NCBI RefSeq assembly: GCF_009806555.1
Contig: NZ_VUOK01000055.1
Span: 1 to 53,177 of the forward strand
From: Methylobacterium sp. 2A
GTDB taxonomy: Bacteria > Pseudomonadota > Alphaproteobacteria > Rhizobiales > Beijerinckiaceae
DNA length: 53,177 bases
Direction: 5' to 3'
The position numbers and the translations under genes were made by a program. The notes beneath the pieces were generated by a model that worked only from the letters and a program-made list of their open reading frames with translations, was not told the origin of the DNA and ran no database searches. Of this stretch, positions 27,076 through 33,082 are shown in pieces. Numbering within the stretch: position 1 is the first letter of the stretch; each line of letters opens with the position of its first letter.

Positions 27076-27507
27076 ATGTCCGTGCCATTAGCCAACAACA
27101 CCGGACCTTCGACTGGGGCGGCAGACGCAGCCGCCAAGGCCGCAGCCGACAAGAAGGCGTCCGCAGCCAAGCAGACGACCCTGAACTACGACAATTTCCT
27201 CAACCTCCTCCTGGCTCAGATGAAGAACCAGAATCCGACCGACCCGATCAAGTCGACGGAATATATGAGCCAGCTGGCGACGTTCTCGCAGGTCGAGCAG
27301 AGCGTCAACATGAACAGCAAGCTCGATGCGCTGCTCGCCTCGTCGACCATGTCCGAGGCCGGGAACCTCGTCGGCCGCACCGTCACCTCGGCGGACCAGA
27401 AGTCGACCGGAACGGTCACGTCGGTCCAGATGACCAAGGACGGGCTGGTGGCGCACCTCGATAGCGGCAAGGACGTGCCCTACGCGCCCGGCATGACCGT
27501 GTCGTAG
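27076..27507 (+). CDS. flgD: Hook cap / hook assembly protein FlgD
   Basis: This 143-residue protein contains the conserved FlgD core: YDNFLNLLLAQMKNQNPTDP, STEYMSQLATFSQVEQ, and ASSTMSEAGNLVGRTV. It lacks the C-terminal Tudor/Ig-like domains of enteric FlgD, as is normal for the short Rhizobiales form. The N-terminus is Ala/Lys-rich. FlgD caps the growing hook. AGGGAG precedes the ATG. Confidence 0.94.
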   Translation: MSVPLANNTGPSTGAADAAAKAAADKKASAAKQTTLNYDNFLNLLLAQMKNQNPTDPIKSTEYMSQLATFSQVEQSVNMNSKLDALLASSTMSEAGNLVGRTVTSADQKSTGTVTSVQMTKDGLVAHLDSGKDVPYAPGMTVS

Positions 27508-27521
27508 CGCCCTTCGATGCC

Positions 27522-27788
27522 ATGAACGAGATCGACGCCCTGGAACTCGTCCGCACCGCCATCTGGACGATCATCGTCGCATCCGGGCCGGCGGTCGGGG
27601 CCGCCATGCTGGTGGGGATCCTGATCGCCCTGTTCCAGGCGCTGACGCAGATTCAAGAGGTGACCCTCACCTTCGTGCCGAAGATCGTGGTCGTTCTCGT
27701 CGTGATGATCCTCACCGGATCCTTCGTCGGGGGCCAGATCTACGCCTTCACCGAGATGGTCTACGGCCGGATCGTCTCCGGCTTCTGA
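27522..27788 (+). CDS. fliQ: Export gate protein FliQ
   Basis: This 88-residue protein has two membrane helices. Its conserved pattern is VRTAIWTIIVASGPAVGAAM, LIALFQALTQIQEVTLTFVP and ILTGSFVGGQIY. It assembles with FliP and FliR into the helical export channel. Both of those are in this window, fliP at 42885 and fliR at 29986. It begins 14 bases after flgD. Confidence 0.96.
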   Translation: MNEIDALELVRTAIWTIIVASGPAVGAAMLVGILIALFQALTQIQEVTLTFVPKIVVVLVVMILTGSFVGGQIYAFTEMVYGRIVSGF

Positions 27789-27889
27789 GACGTCGCGCGA
27801 ACCGGACGTCCCGCCCGGGCGGGGACGGCGCAACCCAGGCGCAAGCTTGCTGAGCCAGAAGCGGCCTCCACACGGAGAGGGTTGGAAGC

Positions 27890-29980
27890 GTGGCAGCGGC
27901 CGTCGAAGCGCTGGCGCCGGAGAGCAAGGTCCGGCGGGATGTGTGGTTCGCGATCGGGATCATCGCGATCCTCGCGGTCCTGTTCCTGCCCGTCCCGGCG
28001 ATGCTGATCGATATCGGGCTGGCGCTCTCCATCGCCTTCTCGGTCCTGATCCTGATGGTGGCGCTCTGGATCCGGAAGCCGCTCGAATTCTCGTCCTTCC
28101 CGACGATCCTCCTGATCGCGACCCTGCTGCGCCTCGCGCTCGGGATCGCGACCACGCGCCTGATCCTGTCCAACGGCGACGCGGGCGTCGACGCGGCCGG
28201 CCACGTGATCCAGGGCTTCTCGCAGTTCGTCATGGGCGGCGATTTCGTGATCGGTCTGGTGGTGTTCGCCATCCTGATCACGGTGAACTTCCTGGTCATC
28301 ACCAAGGGCGCCACCCGCATCGCCGAGGTCGGAGCGCGCTTCACCCTCGACGCGATCCCCGGCAAGCAGATGGCGATCGACGCCGATCTCTCGGCAGGCC
28401 TCATCGACGAGAAGGAGGCGCAGCGCCGGCGGCAGGAGATGGAGGAGGAGAGCGCCTTCTTCGGCTCCATGGACGGCGCCTCGAAATTCGTGCGCGGCGA
28501 GGCGGTCGCCAGCCTGATCGTCATCGCGGTCAACATCTTCGGCGGGATCATCATCGGCGTCACCCGCCACGGCCTGCCGCTGGCGAAGGCGGCCGACGTC
28601 TTCACCAAGCTCTCGGTGGGCGACGGCCTCGTCGCGCAGATCCCGGCCCTGATCGTGTCGCTGGCCGCGGGCCTGCTGGTCTCGAAGGGCGGCACGAAGG
28701 GCACGGCCGAGCAGGCGATCGTGGGTCAGCTCGGCGCCTATCCGCGGGCGCTGTTCGTCTCCGCCGGCATGATGGGCGTCTTCGCGATCATGCCGGGGAT
28801 GCCGTTCGTACCCTTCGCGCTCCTGGGCGCCCTGATGTCCACGATCGCCTACCTGATCCCGCGCCGCATCGCCGACGCGCAATCGAAGGTCGAGGCCGAG
28901 GCGCAGGCCCGGGAGGAGCAGCGCCTGCTGGAGAGCCGCGAGAGCGAGGCCGTCAAGGAATCGCTCAAGACCGCCGAGATCGAGCTGCGGCTCGGCAAGC
29001 ACCTCGCCGTGCAGATCCAGGGCGCCCGGCAGGAGCTGGCCCACCGGGTCGGCCGGATGCGCCGGAAATTCGCGCAGCAATACGGATTCGTGGTTCCCGA
29101 CATCAAGCTGGTCGAGGCGAACACCGTCCCGAGCAAGAACTACGAGATCGCCATCCACGGGACCGTCGTGGCCGCGCAGCAGGTACGCCCCGGGGAGATG
29201 CTGATCGTGGTCGGCGACGGGCCGCTGCCCACCATCGCGGGCGAGGAGGTGCGCGAGCCGGCCTTCGGCATGCGGGCCGTCTGGGTGCCGGAGGCCTACG
29301 CCCCGGAGGCCAGGCGCGAAGGTTTCAGCCCCATCGACTGCAACTCGGTCATGCTGACCCATGTCAGCGAGGTCATCCGCAACAACCTGCCGCAGCTCCT
29401 GTCCTACAAGGACCTGCGGATGCTCATCGATCGGCTCGATCCGGAGTACAGGCGGCTGGTCGACGACATCTGCCCGTCGCAGATCTCGTATTCGGGCCTG
29501 CAGGCGGTGCTCAAGCTGCTGCTCGCCGAGCGGGTCTCGATCCGCAACCTGCACCTGATCATCGAGGCGATCGCCGAGATCGTCCCCCATGCCCGCCGCG
29601 CCGAGCAGATCGCCGAGCACGTCCGGCTGCGCGTCGCGCAGCAGATCTGCGGCGACATCGCCGAGAACGGGGTGCTCAGCGTCCTGCGCCTCGGGAGCCG
29701 GTGGGATCTCAGCTTCCATCAGGCCCTGAAGCGCGACGCCAAGGGCGACGTGGCGGAGATCGACATGGACCCGCGGCTGATCGAACAGTTCGGCGTGGAG
29801 GCCGCGGAGGCGATTCGCGCCCACATGAAGACATCCCATAAATTCGCCCTGGTCACCGCGCCGGAGGTGCGCGGCTACGTGCGGATGATCATCGAGCGCC
29901 TCTTCCCGACGATCCCCGTGCTGTCGCATGTCGAGATCGCCCGGGGCGTCGAGATCAAGTCCCTCGGCACGATCTCCTGA
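27890..29980 (+). CDS. flhA: Export gate protein FlhA
   Basis: This 696-residue protein starts at GTG 27890. The N-terminal half has about eight membrane helices and the FHIPEP-family loop (LLIATLLRLALGIATTRLIL, VNFLVITKGATRIAEVGARF, LDAIPGKQMAIDADLSAGLI). The C-terminal half is the cytoplasmic ring that receives chaperone-substrate complexes (PSKNYEIAIHGT, DCNSVMLTHVSEVIR). Usual length is just under 700 residues. A GC-rich inverted repeat near 27808-27828 lies in the 101-bp gap before it. Confidence 0.97.
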   Translation: MAAAVEALAPESKVRRDVWFAIGIIAILAVLFLPVPAMLIDIGLALSIAFSVLILMVALWIRKPLEFSSFPTILLIATLLRLALGIATTRLILSNGDAGVDAAGHVIQGFSQFVMGGDFVIGLVVFAILITVNFLVITKGATRIAEVGARFTLDAIPGKQMAIDADLSAGLIDEKEAQRRRQEMEEESAFFGSMDGASKFVRGEAVASLIVIAVNIFGGIIIGVTRHGLPLAKAADVFTKLSVGDGLVAQIPALIVSLAAGLLVSKGGTKGTAEQAIVGQLGAYPRALFVSAGMMGVFAIMPGMPFVPFALLGALMSTIAYLIPRRIADAQSKVEAEAQAREEQRLLESRESEAVKESLKTAEIELRLGKHLAVQIQGARQELAHRVGRMRRKFAQQYGFVVPDIKLVEANTVPSKNYEIAIHGTVVAAQQVRPGEMLIVVGDGPLPTIAGEEVREPAFGMRAVWVPEAYAPEARREGFSPIDCNSVMLTHVSEVIRNNLPQLLSYKDLRMLIDRLDPEYRRLVDDICPSQISYSGLQAVLKLLLAERVSIRNLHLIIEAIAEIVPHARRAEQIAEHVRLRVAQQICGDIAENGVLSVLRLGSRWDLSFHQALKRDAKGDVAEIDMDPRLIEQFGVEAAEAIRAHMKTSHKFALVTAPEVRGYVRMIIERLFPTIPVLSHVEIARGVEIKSLGTIS

Positions 29981-29985
29981 TCCGC

Positions 29986-30732
29986 ATGATCCCGGAGACG
30001 CTGCTCGGCATATTCATGATCTTCTGCCGGGTCGGCGGCTGCCTGATGGTCGCCCCGGGCCTGTCGAGCCAGAGGGTGGCGCAGCGCGTCCGCCTCTTCG
30101 TCGCCCTGACGGTGACCCTGGCGGTGTCGCCGCTGCTCCTGCCGAAGTTCAGCGCGCAATTGCGCGACTCCGTGCCGGCCGACACCCTATGGTGGATCGG
30201 CTGCGAGACGCTCACCGGTCTCGCCATCGGCTTCTTCGGCCGGGCCTTCTACTTCGCCCTCGAGACCATGGCGACCGCCCTGGCGACGATGATCGGCCTC
30301 GGCGGCATTCCGGGCAATCCGGTGGCCGAGACTGAGGGGGCCTCGCTGGCCGGTTCGCTGATCACCATGGGGGCGACGATCCTGATCTTCGCCATGGACC
30401 TGCACTGGGAATTGTTTCGCGGCCTGGTCGCCTCCTACGACCGCATCCCGCCCGGGGTCCCGTTCGGGTCGGGGCCGATGCTGGCGGGCTTCGTCGACCG
30501 GATCTCCGAGGCCTTCGTCATGGCCGCGCGGATCACGAGCCCGTTCGTCATCTACTCGGTGATGGTGAACCTCGCCATGGGACTGGCCAACAAGCTGACG
30601 CCGCAGATCCCGGTCTTCTTCATCGCGACGCCGTTCGTCCTCTTCGGCGGCATGCTGCTGCTGATGTTCCTGTACAAGGACATGATCGCGCAGTTCATCC
30701 TGACCTACGAGCACTGGCTGAAATGGGGCTGA
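29986..30732 (+). CDS. fliR: Export gate protein FliR
   Basis: This 248-residue protein has about six membrane helices, with IFMIFCRVGGCLMVAPGLSS, LTGLAIGFFGRAFYFALETM and MVNLAMGLANKLTPQIPVFF, which are FliR hallmarks. It joins FliP and FliQ in the export pore. It starts five bases after flhA, in the conserved fliQ-flhA-fliR order. Confidence 0.96.
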   Translation: MIPETLLGIFMIFCRVGGCLMVAPGLSSQRVAQRVRLFVALTVTLAVSPLLLPKFSAQLRDSVPADTLWWIGCETLTGLAIGFFGRAFYFALETMATALATMIGLGGIPGNPVAETEGASLAGSLITMGATILIFAMDLHWELFRGLVASYDRIPPGVPFGSGPMLAGFVDRISEAFVMAARITSPFVIYSVMVNLAMGLANKLTPQIPVFFIATPFVLFGGMLLLMFLYKDMIAQFILTYEHWLKWG

Positions 30733-30744
30733 GGGGAGACCGGG

Positions 30745-31260
30745 ATGCCGTCGCGACTCGACCGGGCGACGCGGATCCTCCGCGTGCAGGACCGGATGCG
30801 CCAGCTCGCCGAGCGGGAGCTCGCCGCCGTTGAGCGCCGGGTCCGCGCGGCCGATACGGCTCAGGCGGATCTGATTCACGCGCTCAACGAAGCCTCGGCG
30901 TTTCACGAGCCGCTCCGCGCCACCGCGCTCCACCGCCTGAAGACCCTCGCGGTCACCGCCCAGGAAGCGCGCGCCGAGCGTGACGTCCGGGCGCGGCAGC
31001 TCCTCGACCGGGCCACGCAGCACAAGCGGACCGAGCAATGGGTCGGGCGCCTCGAAGCCGAGCATGAGCGGGATAGGGAGAGGCGGGACTGGGCCGAACG
31101 GCTCGACCTCCTGTCCGCCGCCGTCGAGGCAAGCCTCCCGCCAGCCAAGTCGGATAGGGGGGCGGATGAACCCGATGTTTCCGCGGCCGCGACGAGCCCG
31201 GCCGGTCCCGAGGACCGGATGAGCCACGGCCCCACCCATCCGGATACGAGCACGCCGTGA
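30745..31260 (+). CDS. Coiled-coil protein, FliJ-like candidate
   Basis: This 171-residue, Arg/Glu/Ala-rich protein is almost wholly helical through residue 135 (RATRILRVQDRMRQLAEREL, RKR/EERE patterns). It then has a flexible tail rich in Pro, Ser and Asp. FliJ is a ~150-residue antiparallel coiled coil that docks on FliI, and this gene's size, charge pattern and place after fliR and before the rod-binding protein suggest it is the FliJ equivalent. No diagnostic motif confirms this. It has a GGGGAGA ribosome site and overlaps the next gene by GTGA. Confidence 0.6.
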   Translation: MPSRLDRATRILRVQDRMRQLAERELAAVERRVRAADTAQADLIHALNEASAFHEPLRATALHRLKTLAVTAQEARAERDVRARQLLDRATQHKRTEQWVGRLEAEHERDRERRDWAERLDLLSAAVEASLPPAKSDRGADEPDVSAAATSPAGPEDRMSHGPTHPDTSTP

Positions 31261-31745
31261 GCGTCCAACCCCCCTCCGATATCGTCCTCGACGTGGCGCG
31301 CGCCGCCGATCCGGTCCGCTATCAGGCCGCCGTGACCAAGCTGTCGCAGGGCTCCCCCGCGACCTTCGCCGACGCGCTCGGCACGGCTTCGGCCGGGCGG
31401 GCCGGCATCCCCGCCATGGCGCAGCCGAGCGCCGACACCGTGCTGACCCGGTTCCGGACCGCCGCGACCCTGGCGGCCCCCGGCCCCAAGGGGACGCCGG
31501 CCCAGCAATTCGAAGCCTTCGTCCTGCAGAGCTTCGTCGAATCGATGCTGCCCCAGGGGGCCTCGGCGGTGTTCGGCAAGGGCAATGCCGGATCGATCTG
31601 GCGGTCGATGCTGGCGGAACAGCTCGGCGCCCAGCTCGCCAAGGCGGGCGGGGTCGGCATCGCCCGGATGATCGACGCCGCGCATCCCGGTACCGCCCAA
31701 GCCGGCGCCCCGGATCCCGCGCTCAAGGCGCGGACGAAGGCCTAG
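31257..31745 (+). CDS. flgJ: Rod-binding protein (FlgJ N-terminal domain type)
   Basis: This 162-residue protein starts at GTG 31257 within GTGA. The C-terminal two thirds has the rod-binding pattern: QQFEAFVLQSFVESMLP, FGKGNAGSIWRSMLAEQLG, LAKAGGVGIARMI. There is no muramidase domain, as in other alphaproteobacteria; a separate lytic transglycosylase at 51796 could supply that activity. It should act as scaffold for rod assembly in the periplasm. Its TAG stop lies in the stem of a 17-bp hairpin. Confidence 0.82.
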   Translation: MSVQPPSDIVLDVARAADPVRYQAAVTKLSQGSPATFADALGTASAGRAGIPAMAQPSADTVLTRFRTAATLAAPGPKGTPAQQFEAFVLQSFVESMLPQGASAVFGKGNAGSIWRSMLAEQLGAQLAKAGGVGIARMIDAAHPGTAQAGAPDPALKARTKA

Positions 31746-31793
31746 AGCCGTGCCCGATCGCGTTGCAATCGAGCACGGCTCTAGGCCTTTGTT
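31737..31793 (+). terminator. 17-bp perfect hairpin containing the flgJ stop codon
   Basis: 31737-31753 pairs perfectly with 31773-31789, followed by TTTG. The TAG at 31743-31745 is inside the 5' arm. The 19-base loop has a further CGAT/ATCG inner pairing. It likely terminates or stabilises transcripts and is continuous with the dispersed repeat that follows. Confidence 0.6.
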
Positions 31794-31848
31794 CCAACGC
31801 GCTCTCTTGCGCCGAACCGGCGTCCATTTCGGCGGAGCGCGCTCTAGC
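31762..31848 (-). repeat. Dispersed intergenic repeat, copy B1
   Basis: The reverse complement aligns with copy A (8429-8513) over its full length at roughly 80% identity by eye. Shared blocks include GCGCCGAA, GGAACAAAGGC and GAGCCGTGCTCGAT. Confidence 0.8.
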
Positions 31849-31851
31849 GCC

Positions 31852-31940
31852 GTTCCCGACCGAATCGCGGTCCGAGCGGCTCCGAGTTCCTCGTTCGGCG
31901 CGCTCCGCCGAATCGGTCTCCACTTCGGCGGAGCGCGCTG
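31852..31940 (-). repeat. Dispersed intergenic repeat, copy B2, with 15-bp hairpin
   Basis: This is a second copy in the same orientation directly next to B1. Its end forms a 15-bp stem (31898-31912 with 31924-31938) with an 11-base loop. The block CTCCGCCGAAGTGGAGACCG is shared with copy C. Confidence 0.75.
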
Positions 31941-31962
31941 AGCCCCGCAACGGACACGGACC

Positions 31963-32298
31963 ATGCTGCTGTCATCCCTGAGCCGCCTCGAAACGATCAT
32001 CGATGCCGAGACCGCCGCGCTTACGGCGCATGACCTGCAGGATCAGGACGACTTCAACCGTCGCAAGAGCCAGAGCCTGGTGGAACTCGCGCGCCTCGGC
32101 CGAGCCGTCGATCCCGCGCAGCTCAAGCCCGAGGAGATCGACTGCCTGGAACGGGTCCGCGTCAAACTCAGGCGCAACCACGAACTCCTCGGCATCCACC
32201 TGCGCGCCATGCAGGAGGTCTCGGACATCGTTTCCACCATGATCCAGAGCGCGGAATCCGACGGCACCTACTCCGCCACCCTGCGCTATCAGGAGTGA
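31963..32298 (+). CDS. Small helical protein, FlgN-like chaperone candidate
   Basis: This 111-residue all-helical protein starts MLLSSLSRLETIIDAETAAL. It continues DDFNRRKSQSLVELARLGR and later RNHELLGIHLRAMQEVSDIV. Size, a Leu-rich helical hairpin layout and the place in a flagellar operon resemble FlgN, the export chaperone of FlgK and FlgL. Those substrates are encoded nearby. The evidence is structural style and context only. The ribosome site is weak. Confidence 0.55.
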   Translation: MLLSSLSRLETIIDAETAALTAHDLQDQDDFNRRKSQSLVELARLGRAVDPAQLKPEEIDCLERVRVKLRRNHELLGIHLRAMQEVSDIVSTMIQSAESDGTYSATLRYQE

Positions 32299-32304
32299 CC
32301 GCCC

Positions 32305-32754
32305 ATGGCCCGGATCGTCATCACCGGCCTCTGGATCTGCGCGATCACCGTCCTGTCCAGCTTCGCGGTGATCACCTGGATGCCGGCCCTGCCGAAGCCG
32401 AAGGCCGAGGAATACCTCGAGGGTCTCACCTACCAGAAGCTGAAGCCCCTCAATATCCCGGTCATCGCGGAGGGCAGCGTTCAGGGCTACGTCATGGCCA
32501 CGATGATCTTCACGGCCGATTCGCACCTGATCAAGGGCATGAACGTGACCCCGGCGCCGTTCGTGATGGACGAGTCGTTCCGGCAGATCTACGGCGACGG
32601 CGATCTCGATTTCCGCAATCTCAAGAAATACGACCTCAACAAGCGGCTGGAGGAGATCAAGCGGCGGGTGAATGAGCGACTGGGGTCCGAAGTCGTCAAG
32701 GACGTGATGATCGAGAACTTCAACTTCGTCACGAAGAAGGACATCCGCAGCTAG
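32305..32754 (+). CDS. Single-pass membrane protein, FliL-like candidate
   Basis: This 149-residue protein has an N-terminal membrane helix (IVITGLWICAITVLSSFAVI) and a periplasmic alpha/beta domain: PLNIPVIAEGSVQGYVMAT, FTADSHLI, KRRVNERLGSEVVKDVMIENFNFV. The final segment resembles the V.DV.I..F pattern of FliL, but a clearer fliL is at 42352-42831, so this may be a paralogue with a related role beside the stator. An AGGAG overlapping the previous stop supports ATG 32305. Its TAG stop abuts repeat copy C. Confidence 0.55.
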   Translation: MARIVITGLWICAITVLSSFAVITWMPALPKPKAEEYLEGLTYQKLKPLNIPVIAEGSVQGYVMATMIFTADSHLIKGMNVTPAPFVMDESFRQIYGDGDLDFRNLKKYDLNKRLEEIKRRVNERLGSEVVKDVMIENFNFVTKKDIRS

Positions 32755-32818
32755 GGCGCACTCCGCCGAAGTGGAGACCGGTCCGGCGCCATGGAGCGCG
32801 TCGAAGCACAAGCGCAGA
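32752..32818 (+). repeat. Dispersed intergenic repeat, copy C
   Basis: It begins at the TAG stop of the preceding gene. It shares CTCCGCCGAAGTGGAGACCG with copy B2 and the GGTCCGGCGC...GCGCG...GAGCC pattern with copies A and B1. The match ends near 32818, so it lacks the GTGCTCGAT end. Confidence 0.75.
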
Positions 32819-33080
32819 GCCTTCTCGGCCGGAGGGTCCTCGGTCCACTGCCGTACGCCGCGGTAGACCCATCGGGTGGTCCCACCCGACCACCGCAGTC
32901 CAGGCGAGCGCGTCCGCAGGCCTCGCGGACGGTGTCCAGAAGTCACTGCGCTTCGGAAGCTCAGCCGGAAACTGAGGCGGTGGGTTGGACGGCCGATCAA
33001 CGGTCGCCCGGTCCTGTGTCGTATCCCATGCGAAATGGTTGACCGCCCGGGCGAAGCCTTCGCGGCCCGGCGCCCGGCGG
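32755..33080. other. Convergent intergenic region, 326 bp
   Basis: No gene. It holds repeat copy C (to 32818) and an 8-bp hairpin at 32872-32889 (TCGGGTGG/CCACCCGA), flanked by an outer GCGGT/ACCGC pairing near 32859 and 32892. It ends with the hairpin at 33041-33082. These lie between the ends of two convergent transcripts. Confidence 0.6.
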
Positions 33081-33082
33081 TC
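33041..33082 (-). terminator. Hairpin at the end of the heparinase-like gene
   Basis: GACCGCC (33041-33047) pairs with GGCGGTC (33076-33082), with further CGGGC/GCCCG pairing inside and one bulge. It overlaps the stop codon of the minus-strand gene. GC-rich with no T-run, so activity is uncertain. Confidence 0.4.
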
